From: Bacteroidales bacterium
GTDB lineage: Bacteria; Bacteroidota; Bacteroidia; Bacteroidales; JAFGHD01
Assembly (NCBI GenBank): GCA_016939365.1
Contig: JAFGHD010000144.1
Span: 1 to 39,736, forward strand
Reading direction: 5' to 3'
Length of the DNA stretch: 39,736 nucleotides
Position 1 is the first letter of the stretch, and each line of letters begins with the position of its first letter. This document shows positions 16,701 through 24,858 of the stretch, piece after piece. Under the pieces are notes generated by a model, which worked only from the letters and a program-made list of their open reading frames with translations, was not told the origin of the DNA and made no database searches. The position numbers and the translations under genes are program-made.

Positions 16701-19050
16701 GATATACGCGCGGATATGGGAAGACGGCGTCACCAACTTCCCGGGACCTGGTTCAGGAGTCAATGCATGGATCGGTGTGTCCACCACAGATACTGACCCG
16801 GCCACCTGGACAAACTGGATACCGGCCATTTACAACCAGGATTACGGCAATGACGATGAATGGATGGCCGATATCGGAGCCGGACTCATGCCCGGAACCT
16901 ATTACTACGCCAGCCGGTTTAACCTCGGCGGCGGACCGGATGCCTACGGCGGATACAATGCGGGCGGCGGCGGATTCTGGGATGGCATTAATAATGTATC
17001 AGGGATCCTCACCATCGGGAATCCATCTGCAATGGTCTGGACCGGTACCATCGACAGCGACTGGCACAACCCAGGCAACTGGGATATCTATGCTGTACCC
17101 GGCCCCGGAACCGATGTGACCATACCCTCCGGATTGACGAACTATCCGACACTGGGTACACCCGGCACATGCAACAACATCCTGATCGAATCGAATACGG
17201 CTGGTACAGCCACCCTTCTGGATGCAGGGCTGCTCACTGTCAATGGCACCTCTACCGTTCAGCGTTACTATGCAGGTGGTGGCGGTGATGTTCCGGAGAT
17301 GATCTATTATAAGTTTGAAAATCCGGGCGGTGCTGATGTTCCCAATGATGCATCCTCGCCGGTGGGCAACAATCCGGCTCCTGTACTTGGCATGACCATG
17401 GGCGGCACAGGGCAGTTCGGATCCGCACTCATCGGAACCGGAGCTTCATCTTCAACCAGCTATGTCAATGTCGGATGGTCTGTCAACCTGCCCTCCACCG
17501 GATGGACCATCTCCATGTGGCTGGATATTCCCAGCAGCACTACCCTGTACTACCTGTTCGGCGACCCGGGAGCATCTTCATTCCGGTGTTTCGCAGGTGG
17601 CGTTGCAGGAGCGGGGAACCTGATCATCCGCGGCGGCGGACTTACAGACACCTACATCAACGGTGTGGCACCCGGTCCTTCGGTAGCCCATTTTGTCTAT
17701 ACAGGCAGCTCCATGGATGTATATCTGAACGGAGCATATCAGGGTTCTGTGGCTCAGCCATCCGTGACAATAGCCGGTACCGGATTCAAAGTGGGAGGCT
17801 ATAGCACTTCAACAGGGCTTAACGGCTCCATGGACGAATTCAGGATGTACAGCAGGGCACTCACACCAACAGAGATCGCAGATAGCTGGAACGTCCTGCT
17901 TCCTCAGGCGTCCACTGCGTGGCACCTGATCTCTTCACCGATCAGCAATGCACTGTCGGGACTTTATACCGGTATGTACCTGCAAACTTATCATGAGGCG
18001 ACCATGCAGTGGATCGACATCATCCCGACCACCATCAACCTGCTGCCCCTCAAGGGCTATGCACTCTGGGTGGGCGAACTCGCGGTCGACTATGTTGGTC
18101 CGTTCAATACAGGCAACATCGGTTACCTGCTGAAAGCCGACAACCCTTACGGATGGAATCTACTGGGAAATCCCTACCCCTCCTCCATCGACTGGGATAT
18201 GGTAACCATCCCTGGTTACATGAACGGAGCCATCTATTACCTGGATGCCGTATCAGGCAACTATGTCTCCTATAACGGCGGTATGGGCGGCGGTTCACAG
18301 TATGTGCCTCCCATGCAGGGATTCTTCGTCAGCTCTACCGCCCAGGGTCCATTCTATGTCGACAACTCTGTGAGAAGTCACGTCAACGGATCATCCTACT
18401 ATAAGGAAGAACTGGTTAACATGGCAGTCATCCAGGCTTCGGGCAACGGATTCACCGACAAGACCTACATCCGCTTCGATGAATCCTCATCCTACGGCTT
18501 CGACGGCCAGTTCGACGCCTACAAGCTCTCAGGCCTCGAATTCAACAGCCAGCTGCCACAGATATTCACCCTGGCAGGACATGAGCTTTCCATCAATGTC
18601 CAGCCATTTGCCGAGACCATTGCGGCAGGCTTCAGATCAGGTGTCTCCGGTAACTTCACCATCGGCCTCTCCGAGCTGCGCGACATCTCCGTCGTCATCC
18701 TCGAGGACCTGGTCACCGGAACACTCACCGACCTGACCCAAGGATCCTACTCATTCGATTACACCACTTCGGATGATCCCAACAGGTTCCTGTTGCACTT
18801 CGCCCCGCTTGCCATCCCCGAAAACGCCGATCAGAACGTCAGCATCTACGCCTTCGGAAAGGATGTATACGTCTCTGTACCGGACAACATGTCGGGTGAC
18901 ATCCAGGTCTTCAACATGATGGGCCAGGCGGCCATTTCAACCACCGTCTCCTCAGCCCTCAACAAGATCACCGTGGCGGAGGCCGGAACCTATGTGGTCA
19001 GGCTGATCTCAGGTAAAGAGGTCATCACCGAAACCGTGATCATCAGGTAA
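13768..19050 (+). CDS. Giant multidomain surface protein with T9SS type A sorting domain
   Basis: The ATG at 13768 gives a clean signal peptide (MKKWLLLALVFLTGLSTFSQ) and a 1760-residue product. Visible parts, in order, are an N-terminal beta-rich region, a fibronectin-like segment and a cleaved-adhesin/MAM-like domain (about 325-487, WSEGF start and CYMDFVDVYE end). These are followed by a carboxypeptidase regulatory-like domain (about 496-573), a repeated beta-propeller-like region (about 650-890), a WTGTIDSDWHNPGNW domain (from about 1090) and a LamG domain (about 1177-1375, ending MDEFRMYSRALTPTE). The last 70 residues are a T9SS C-terminal domain (SIYAFGKDVYV, IQVFNMMGQ, GTYVVRLISG). It should be exported by T9SS and attached to the cell surface for adhesion or binding. 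Codons ending in C look unusually frequent, suggesting high expression. Confidence 0.93.
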   Translation: MKKWLLLALVFLTGLSTFSQTTVTIGTGTSTSYMYGPIYRSSSSSSYDYSSYCYLLTADELYNAGVCNGAVISQLAWDKVSTFTSNGNATFTIYLKNSSLTTLTTGTQWQNVLAGATMVYQNTAQTIPAAGWLNFPLGTSFTYTGGALEVIVDWDCSMISGSPSTGSYTWHYTSALTFNGTIGRASSSAITPTTTLNTSSYGGTNRPNIQITYTGGVCGPGNPASFTATTVSSSQIDVAFTPNTNTDPVAIVWNLTGVFTDPLGAPPAPGQPFAGGTLLYYGLASPQNHTGLTPATTYYYKGFSYDGATYSAGSTADATTLCVAVPMPWSEGFNASTIPTCWSTFIVADPGTDPVISFETTGTSPVCTPPEGTHMVKFNSYNCSSGASIRLISGPFSSVGATNVTVAFKWHQDPGYSSYLNEGMTVQWSTDAGNTWNSGNFYQRYDPVIGWRDMVETLPPAAANQPDVLLGFLFYSQYGNNCYMDFVDVYEQQTGDLSGYVTELSTGNPLAGAVVDCGGYLSAPSAPDGSYTITNIVTGTYDVYCSLAGYNTGVANGVVISSGMNTQNFALTQPTMTVTPPAITMDVYPGFGATSTITVTNNGNGPLNFSGYIQFLTDQASLTFTEVPAAGPSSPDIESAPGATIMENGTDNKAMWDVAFSFDANEGAQPGLETDGQYIYTSTWSSSFTTPFWFHKYDFFGNVVSEFDIAGATAIRDMAYDGTYFYGGAATNLIYIMDFTTQTLVGTIPTATGVTVRHIAYDPLANGGAGGFWVGDFGTLYLVSMSGTTLTTVAAPGMTGMYGSAYDGVTPGGPYLWLFDPATTGATPYVKQFDIATLALTGVQHDATDLPGFNAGIAGGLCSWYNASSGQFLLIGSMQQTPNLVFGYVLQDGWVDFTPKTGTVAGSKASMDLTVTFNSLSYPVGTTKTAIAHFNSDPNVGTGQVALTMNVIAPTNTVDWCNLQWPPSANINAGQTTTIYARIWEDGVTNFPGPGSGVNAWIGVSTTDTDPATWTNWIPAIYNQDYGNDDEWMADIGAGLMPGTYYYASRFNLGGGPDAYGGYNAGGGGFWDGINNVSGILTIGNPSAMVWTGTIDSDWHNPGNWDIYAVPGPGTDVTIPSGLTNYPTLGTPGTCNNILIESNTAGTATLLDAGLLTVNGTSTVQRYYAGGGGDVPEMIYYKFENPGGADVPNDASSPVGNNPAPVLGMTMGGTGQFGSALIGTGASSSTSYVNVGWSVNLPSTGWTISMWLDIPSSTTLYYLFGDPGASSFRCFAGGVAGAGNLIIRGGGLTDTYINGVAPGPSVAHFVYTGSSMDVYLNGAYQGSVAQPSVTIAGTGFKVGGYSTSTGLNGSMDEFRMYSRALTPTEIADSWNVLLPQASTAWHLISSPISNALSGLYTGMYLQTYHEATMQWIDIIPTTINLLPLKGYALWVGELAVDYVGPFNTGNIGYLLKADNPYGWNLLGNPYPSSIDWDMVTIPGYMNGAIYYLDAVSGNYVSYNGGMGGGSQYVPPMQGFFVSSTAQGPFYVDNSVRSHVNGSSYYKEELVNMAVIQASGNGFTDKTYIRFDESSSYGFDGQFDAYKLSGLEFNSQLPQIFTLAGHELSINVQPFAETIAAGFRSGVSGNFTIGLSELRDISVVILEDLVTGTLTDLTQGSYSFDYTTSDDPNRFLLHFAPLAIPENADQNVSIYAFGKDVYVSVPDNMSGDIQVFNMMGQAAISTTVSSALNKITVAEAGTYVVRLISGKEVITETVIIR

Positions 19051-19057
19051 ATCTTTC

Positions 19058-19087
19058 GGTTACCGCCGGGGAATCCCGGCGGTAACC
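19058..19087 (+). promoter_or_regulatory. Perfect 13-bp hairpin between adhesin and PID-CTERM genes
   Basis: GGTTACCGCCGGG (19058-19070), a four-base GAAT loop, and its exact complement CCCGGCGGTAACC (19075-19087) form a very stable stem eight bases after the adhesin stop codon. No T-run follows. It therefore looks like a 3'-end stabiliser or processing site separating the adhesin message from the following small gene, rather than a classic terminator. Confidence 0.65.
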
Positions 19088-19121
19088 TTCACCAATTGGT
19101 TATCATCAAAAAGAAACAGAT

Positions 19122-19340
19122 ATGAAAAAAGCAGCAAAAATCCTGATCACAGCGGCTTTCCTTTCGGCAGCACCTCTTTTGCTCCTGGCTCAGACACCTC
19201 CCCACCCCAACGGAGGCAATGCACCCGGACCCGGAAACACTCCCGTCGGCGGCGGAGCCCCCCTGGACGGAGGACTGACCGTCATGCTCATCCTCGGTGC
19301 CGCCTACGGAACACGCAAAGTGTTTCAGTTGAAAAAGTAA
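19122..19340 (+). CDS. Small secreted PID-CTERM-like protein
   Basis: The product is only 72 residues. It has a signal peptide (residues 1-24, ending LLLLAQ), then a Pro/Gly/Asn-rich stretch, then the tripeptide-like signal PLDGG. A transmembrane helix (LTVMLILGAAYGTRKV) and a basic tail (KK) follow. Signal, short conserved motif, hydrophobic helix and basic end together match C-terminal protein-sorting domains; the PLDGG motif resembles the Bacteroidota PID-CTERM type. Its mature part is barely 30 residues plus the anchor. It sits 71 bases after the adhesin stop, behind a strong hairpin, and is followed by its own terminator. Its function is unknown. Confidence 0.78.
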   Translation: MKKAAKILITAAFLSAAPLLLLAQTPPHPNGGNAPGPGNTPVGGGAPLDGGLTVMLILGAAYGTRKVFQLKK

Positions 19341-19356
19341 TTCTGCATCAAACCTG

Positions 19357-19388
19357 AAAAAAAGCCCCTGTCTACGGGGCTTTTTTTT
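19357..19388 (+). terminator. Intrinsic terminator after the PID-CTERM-like gene
   Basis: A run of seven A residues leads into GCCCC, a seven-base loop, then GGGGC and eight T residues. The A and T tracts extend the stem, so it could act on both strands. It closes the adhesin and small-protein unit, 16 bases after the stop codon. Confidence 0.9.
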
Positions 19389-19429
19389 CGGTTCATATTT
19401 ACGATATTTGGGCACTTTTCCTCATCACC

Positions 19430-22279
19430 ATGAAAGCGAACCTTCACTTTTTTCCCGCGGTCTTTCCGGCGCTGATCGCTATTCATATTGCCAGTGCCCA
19501 GATCGTCATCGACCAGAACGATATGCCGGGCATCGGAGATACGATCCGGTATGATGTTACCTATAATATATCTGGCATCAACTATACTGCCACGGGATCA
19601 GGCTTTACCTGGGACTTTTCAGACCTCGGATCATTGCTTCCCCAGGAAGCAGATACGTTTGTCCATGTATGGTCCACACCGATTCTGTACCAGCTTGTTT
19701 TCCTTTACCCGTTTGTTGCCAACCTCGCCTCACCGCAGGAGGAATTTACGCTGATACCGGGATTCCAGATGACTGAAGTTTTTAATTTCTATAAAAACAC
19801 TTCATCCTCCTACAATGAAGTTGGGAAGGCATTCACAGTCAATGACCTGCCCCTTCCCTTTCTGTACAGTGAACCGGATGTAATCTACCGGTTCCCTCTG
19901 CAATTCAGCGATCTGGATTCAAACACCTGTGAATGGAATGTCGGGTTGCCCGGCCTGGGTTATTATGGCAGCACCCTGAAGCGGAAAAACCATGCAGACG
20001 GCTGGGGCACGGTCATCACGCCCTTTGGCACCTTCGAAGCCCTGAGGGTAAAAACTACTGTTGAACAGAGAGATTCTGTATATGTGGATACGCTTGGTTT
20101 TGGTTTCGCCTTTAACTACGACCGTATCGAGTACCAGTGGCTGGCCAAGGGGTTTGGAAGACCCCTGGTTAAGGTGACTGAGTCGGGCATCCTTCCCCCG
20201 GTCATTGAATACCTGAATTTCCCTGAGGTGACCCTGACTGTTGATCTGGGAACGGATCAGCATATTTGCCTGGGTGAAACGACGGGCATCAAGGCTGAAG
20301 TAACCGGTGGAACACCGCCCTACTACTACCTGTGGAATACATTCCAGTTCGGGGATTCCATCACCGTCACACCGGAGGGAAGCACACTTTATTCAGTATG
20401 GGTGACGGACAGCGAATTGCACTTTGCAACCGACAGTGTATGGGTATGGGTACACCCGCCCCCTGTAGTAAATGCGGGGCAGGACACCTCGATAATCCTC
20501 ACAACTGCCTTTCATCTGAATGGAAGTGCTGCCGGTGGGATACCGCCATATTCCTATGAATGGTCGCCATCCAGCTGGCTTTCCGACCCGACCATTCCGG
20601 ATCCACTGTGCTCCCCGCCCTTCAGTACTGAATATACATTATCGGTAACAGACAGTCTCGGATGCACAGGCCAGGATAAGGTATTGATTGAAGTGATACA
20701 GGTACCCGTCCATCCCATTTCCGGTACCGTCAATGAATCTGTTACGGGACAAGGGCTTACGGGGGTTGAAATCGGTTTCACGGGACTGATGCCCGTCATC
20801 ACGGACGCACAGGGCTCATACAGCAAAGACGTTCATGAAGGATGGTCGGGTACGGCGAAACCAGCCATGGAAGATTATTATTTTGTTCCCGACTCAGTAG
20901 TGTATAATAATGTCACAGGCCCTGTTTCAAACCAGGATTACCTTGCTTTCTTTGTTTCACCTCCTGAATACCTGATCGCTGGAACCATAACGGATCAGCA
21001 GACCGGAAATCCTGCCGCCGGCATCAGCCTGATTTTTGAAGGCTTTGGCAATGCCATGACCAACGATACAGGATACTACAGTCTGAACGTGCCTGAAGGC
21101 TGGAGTGGCACCGTCACCCCCGTGGGCTACCTTTTCGATCCGCCATCACGATCCTACGTCAATATCATGGCAAATTTCCCTGACGAGGACTATGTAAGGC
21201 TCCAGGGAGGGCTCCCGCCGGGATGGAATGTCACCCCGACCAACAGCTGGCATCTGCTGAATATCCCGCTTGATGCAAATCCGCGCATCTACGGAACGCC
21301 TATCAGTACAGGGGACTACATTGGTGTATTTTATATAGATACTGAGGGAATAGAACAATGCGGTGGCGCGGTTTCCTGGACCGGGTCATCAGCCGTGAAT
21401 ATGACCGCTTACGGGGATGACCCCGGCACATCCGTCAAGGAAGGTTTCGACCAGCTGGAAAACTTTATCTGGAAAATCTACCACTGGAGTTCCTTCAGCG
21501 AATATTATGCAGAGGCGGAATATCACTGGCTGTTCCTGAACGACGGGAAGTTCCACAATATGGGTTTCTCAAGACTGACAGACCTGGAAGTCATGGGAGT
21601 GGCTCTGGATATCCGGGCATTTCTGGAAGGGTGTTACCAGGGATCAGCCATGTCGGTTACACTCAATAACAACGGTCTGTTACCACTTTCCCAGCCCTAT
21701 TCCATCCTGCCATGGATTTATACAGGTACCGAAGAAGTATCTGCGATCCCCAACAGCCACATTGTGGACTGGGTTCTGATCGAGGTCAGGGAAAATACAA
21801 CAAAGGGAAATCCTCTCACGGAAGGCATCATTGTGTCGCGCCAGGCGGGCTTCATCAGGGATAACGGTTTGATCACCGGCCTCAACGGGGCCAGTAAAAT
21901 GGTGTTCCAACTGAACAGCGTCTCGGACCTGTTTCCGGTCATTTATCACCGCAACCATCTGGCCATCACCTCACAGAACCCGATGATCCTGTGTGACGGA
22001 CGACTTGTTGCCGATCTGACCTCTTTACTACAGGTTTCAGGAGGGACACTTGCAGCAAAAGAGATCGCACCGGGATGCTGGGCCATGATCGCCGGAGACG
22101 GAAATGCCAACGGCCAGATCAACAATCCGGATAAAAACAGCGTATGGATGCCTCAATCCGGAACCACAGGGTATCTGAGCGGGGATTTCAACATGGACGG
22201 GCAGGTAAACAACCAGGACAAAAACGATTATTGGGCTCCCAATTGCGGCAGGGGGACACAGGTTGTCGCCATTCCATAG
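19430..22279 (+). CDS. Secreted PKD protein with dockerin-like C-terminal module
   Basis: The 949-residue product begins with a signal peptide (cleavage near IASAQ). Residues 25-260 are a beta-rich region typical of T9SS-associated proteins, with no enzyme motif seen. PKD/SprB-like repeats follow (from about 265 and about 346, GGIPPYSYEWSP, LSVTDSLGC). Two tandem carboxypeptidase regulatory-like domains come next (SGTVNESVTGQGLTG from about 428 and AGTITDQQTGNPAAG from about 517), both containing GWSGT. From about 724 to the end is the module shared with the M14 peptidase at 10661-13387, with calcium-loop motifs GDGNANGQINNPDKN and GDFNMDGQVNNQDKN. No classic T9SS sorting domain is visible. 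It is likely extracellular and adhesive or structural. Confidence 0.85.
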   Translation: MKANLHFFPAVFPALIAIHIASAQIVIDQNDMPGIGDTIRYDVTYNISGINYTATGSGFTWDFSDLGSLLPQEADTFVHVWSTPILYQLVFLYPFVANLASPQEEFTLIPGFQMTEVFNFYKNTSSSYNEVGKAFTVNDLPLPFLYSEPDVIYRFPLQFSDLDSNTCEWNVGLPGLGYYGSTLKRKNHADGWGTVITPFGTFEALRVKTTVEQRDSVYVDTLGFGFAFNYDRIEYQWLAKGFGRPLVKVTESGILPPVIEYLNFPEVTLTVDLGTDQHICLGETTGIKAEVTGGTPPYYYLWNTFQFGDSITVTPEGSTLYSVWVTDSELHFATDSVWVWVHPPPVVNAGQDTSIILTTAFHLNGSAAGGIPPYSYEWSPSSWLSDPTIPDPLCSPPFSTEYTLSVTDSLGCTGQDKVLIEVIQVPVHPISGTVNESVTGQGLTGVEIGFTGLMPVITDAQGSYSKDVHEGWSGTAKPAMEDYYFVPDSVVYNNVTGPVSNQDYLAFFVSPPEYLIAGTITDQQTGNPAAGISLIFEGFGNAMTNDTGYYSLNVPEGWSGTVTPVGYLFDPPSRSYVNIMANFPDEDYVRLQGGLPPGWNVTPTNSWHLLNIPLDANPRIYGTPISTGDYIGVFYIDTEGIEQCGGAVSWTGSSAVNMTAYGDDPGTSVKEGFDQLENFIWKIYHWSSFSEYYAEAEYHWLFLNDGKFHNMGFSRLTDLEVMGVALDIRAFLEGCYQGSAMSVTLNNNGLLPLSQPYSILPWIYTGTEEVSAIPNSHIVDWVLIEVRENTTKGNPLTEGIIVSRQAGFIRDNGLITGLNGASKMVFQLNSVSDLFPVIYHRNHLAITSQNPMILCDGRLVADLTSLLQVSGGTLAAKEIAPGCWAMIAGDGNANGQINNPDKNSVWMPQSGTTGYLSGDFNMDGQVNNQDKNDYWAPNCGRGTQVVAIP

Positions 22280-22331
22280 TCAGTACGTCCGAAGGTACCC
22301 CGGTTGACAATGAAAGGAAAGTGGTGGCCGG

Positions 22332-23762
22332 TCAGTCCGGATCATCAGATCGGCCCGCCTTCGAAACCTGCTCTAGTATCTCTGTGAACTTCCTTTTATC
22401 CCTGATATTGGCAAAGCAGGTATCGTTCTCCATCAGCCCTGCATTATCAAATCCTTTGTCCACTGACTTCTGAAGGTTGTTCAGAGCCTGTAACGTTTCT
22501 CCCTGCAAGGCCTGGACGCGGGCCGTGAAATAATAAGGCCAGTATTCATCAGGTTCCGATAACCGGCAGATATCCATAAACCGGGCAGCGGTATTAAAAA
22601 ACGCCTGACGGAAATACTCATCGTATTGTTCATATGCATTTCCGGTGATGAAGTCATGCAGACGATATCCCATATCCCGGTCATTTCCCTTTTTCATCTC
22701 ATCCAGCATCCTGAGTTCTGATTCCCACCAGTTCATGGATTTCACAGCCATGGAGGGATAGATCGAAGCAAGGCCCATATTCAGAAATTCGTCAAGGTAT
22801 CTGCTCCTGGATACGGATTCCAGCCGGTACTGCCTCACCAGATCATCAAATTCATCCCGGAAACCGGACAAACTGGCAATGGAGTCTGCAAGTTTTACCA
22901 CATGGCTGTTATCCGCGATCCCTTGCAGGCAGTTATAAAGCTTCAATGCAGAGAGGTAACGGTAAAACAAACCGGCCGGTGGCCGATCGCTCACCATCTG
23001 TTTCATATAAAATTGCCGGATCCGTTTTACCAGTGCTGTATCCTTGGGTATCAACCCTTTTCTCATGGCTGAAGCCTGGAAAAATAAAAACGCCTCTTCA
23101 ACATACTCCACAGGAGGCCATTCATGGCCTCCGTTGAAAACGACAAGTTGGTGAGGCACCTCCAGTTGTGCAAGCGCCGTATCCAGCTTCAGCATTTCCA
23201 CCCAGTTCATATCCCGGATTCCAATCATTGCGATATAACCGAACCCGACCTTTTCCCTGGGAGGGATTTGTCCGGGAAATCCTGCGCCGCATGCAATGAT
23301 TCCTGCAAACTGATCCGTTAACAGGGCGATGGTGGTTGCCGCCCTGGATCCACCTGAGAATCCCCCGGCATACACCCTCGATGGATCTATTCTGAAGCGC
23401 TGCCAGGTATCCGTAAAAACCGCATTGGCAGCCTCAATGACCGGTTCCCACGGCCCGTTTCTGGAGTTGTTCGAACTGGCTAGAATATAGCCAAAGTCTG
23501 TTGCGTGCGTCATGAATCTTTCCACAGCAAAAGCACCACGGCCTCCCGGATCAAAAAGATAGAGAACAGGCCATATCCGGCTTGGTTCGTAGGTGGGTGG
23601 AAGAAAAAGCGCATAACTCTGGGCTGTATCAGCCGAACATACTACACGGGGATGGAGTTCCCCCGCTTGAAATTCAACCTCCTGACCCAAAACAGCACAA
23701 GAAAGGATCAAAAACAGAAAACACACTGACCCAGGTTTCCAACTCCTTCCTACGGAAAACAT
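22332..23762 (-). CDS. Secreted esterase (PHB-depolymerase-like alpha/beta hydrolase) with C-terminal helical tail
   Basis: The protein has 476 residues with a signal peptide (VCFLFLILSCAVLGQ). Residues 35-230 form an alpha/beta-hydrolase domain of the esterase/PHB-depolymerase-like kind: YALFLPPTY, nucleophile Ser136 in GGFSGGSRAA, a probable Asp184 and His213 in GGHEWPP. The remainder (about 230-476) is helical. It ends with a TPR-like piece (ALNNLQKSVDKGF, then FANIRDKRKF), seen in Bacteroidota hydrolases of this type. The substrate is not determinable; an ester-linked polymer or xenobiotic ester is possible. It ends 52 bases from the convergent PKD-protein gene. Confidence 0.8.
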   Translation of the reverse strand: MFSVGRSWKPGSVCFLFLILSCAVLGQEVEFQAGELHPRVVCSADTAQSYALFLPPTYEPSRIWPVLYLFDPGGRGAFAVERFMTHATDFGYILASSNNSRNGPWEPVIEAANAVFTDTWQRFRIDPSRVYAGGFSGGSRAATTIALLTDQFAGIIACGAGFPGQIPPREKVGFGYIAMIGIRDMNWVEMLKLDTALAQLEVPHQLVVFNGGHEWPPVEYVEEAFLFFQASAMRKGLIPKDTALVKRIRQFYMKQMVSDRPPAGLFYRYLSALKLYNCLQGIADNSHVVKLADSIASLSGFRDEFDDLVRQYRLESVSRSRYLDEFLNMGLASIYPSMAVKSMNWWESELRMLDEMKKGNDRDMGYRLHDFITGNAYEQYDEYFRQAFFNTAARFMDICRLSEPDEYWPYYFTARVQALQGETLQALNNLQKSVDKGFDNAGLMENDTCFANIRDKRKFTEILEQVSKAGRSDDPD

Positions 23763-23779
23763 TGCGAATGATGTGATGC

Positions 23780-24799
23780 TTAATCCGAAATAAAACGCTC
23801 ATCCAGCACCCTTTGCATGCATTTCCGGCAACGTCCCAGGTGATCCAGACCGCTGGCATCGGTTTGATATCCCATCCGCCAGACAAGCACTTCCCCGCAA
23901 TTGGGACAGACGGTGTTGCTGCCTTTGTTGCTCCGGATGTTGCCCATGTAAACATATGAGAGCTCCTGCCTGGCAATATGGTAGAATTCATCCATCACAA
24001 CTTCGGAAGTAGGCGGTGCCGTCATGCGGTAAACCGGAAAATACCGGGAAATGTGCAGTACGGTTTCCGGGCCGAGTTCATCCCTGATCCAGTGAACCAT
24101 TGCAGTAAAATGGTCTATCCGGTCGTTGGCACCTGTCACCACCAGATGAACGATCTCAAGATGGCATCCGCTTTTCCTGATGGCCTTCAGGTTTTCAAGG
24201 ACGGGAGCCAGATGGGAACCTGTGTAATGCGAATAAAAATCCTCTGTGAATCCTTTCAGGTCTACGCTGAATGCATCGATCAGCGGGACGAGGTCCTGAA
24301 GCGGTTCCGGTGATACAAAACCATTGGTCACCATCACGGTGAACAATCTTCTTTCCCTGGCCAACCGCGCAATATCCATCAGGTACTCAATCCACACCAG
24401 GGGCTCGTTATAAGTGAATGCGATCCCGACATTGTCATCTCTTTGCCGGGCAAGACTGATCACCTCTTCGGGGGCCATACTTCGCAACATTGTGAATTCA
24501 TCCGTGCCATGCTGAGATATCTCCCAGTTCTGGCAAAACCGGCAATGCATATTGCATCCTACACTTCCCACTGAGAAAATGGTTTTTCCGGGGAAAAAAT
24601 GATAGAGTGGTTTTTTCTCAACAGGATCAAAATGTACGCTGCTGACCTGGGCAAAGTTTTCAGAAATGAGCTTTCCGTCGTGGTTGATCCGAACCCTGCA
24701 GATACCCCTTTTCCCATTATGGATATGGCAATGATGCGGACAAAGCGTGCAATATACACTTCCCTCCTCCCCAGGTTCATAATAAAGGGCTTCCTTCAT
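23780..24799 (-). CDS. amrS: AmmeMemoRadiSam-type radical SAM enzyme
   Basis: This is a 339-residue radical SAM protein of the AmmeMemoRadiSam group, whose reaction is not established. The cluster motif Cys82-X3-Cys86-X2-Cys89 (CNMHCRFCQNW) follows an N-terminal zinc-type cysteine set (Cys17, 20, 24, 34). The family signatures FTYNEPLVWIEY, VDLKGFTEDFY and SRYFPVYRMTAPPT are clear. A C-terminal zinc ribbon (CPNCGEVL, CRKCMQRV) closes the protein. The ATG at 24799 (MKEALYYEP) fits the family start. The frame extends to a TTG at 24862 overlapping the upstream stop, and an ATG lies at 24853. The usual partners AMMECR1 and Memo are not in this window. Confidence 0.88.
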   Translation of the reverse strand: MKEALYYEPGEEGSVYCTLCPHHCHIHNGKRGICRVRINHDGKLISENFAQVSSVHFDPVEKKPLYHFFPGKTIFSVGSVGCNMHCRFCQNWEISQHGTDEFTMLRSMAPEEVISLARQRDDNVGIAFTYNEPLVWIEYLMDIARLARERRLFTVMVTNGFVSPEPLQDLVPLIDAFSVDLKGFTEDFYSHYTGSHLAPVLENLKAIRKSGCHLEIVHLVVTGANDRIDHFTAMVHWIRDELGPETVLHISRYFPVYRMTAPPTSEVVMDEFYHIARQELSYVYMGNIRSNKGSNTVCPNCGEVLVWRMGYQTDASGLDHLGRCRKCMQRVLDERFISD

Positions 24800-24858
24800 C
24801 CGGATAAAATGAGAGACATCTTTCAAATTTAGTAAAACCCCGGAAACAGGCATCGAGG

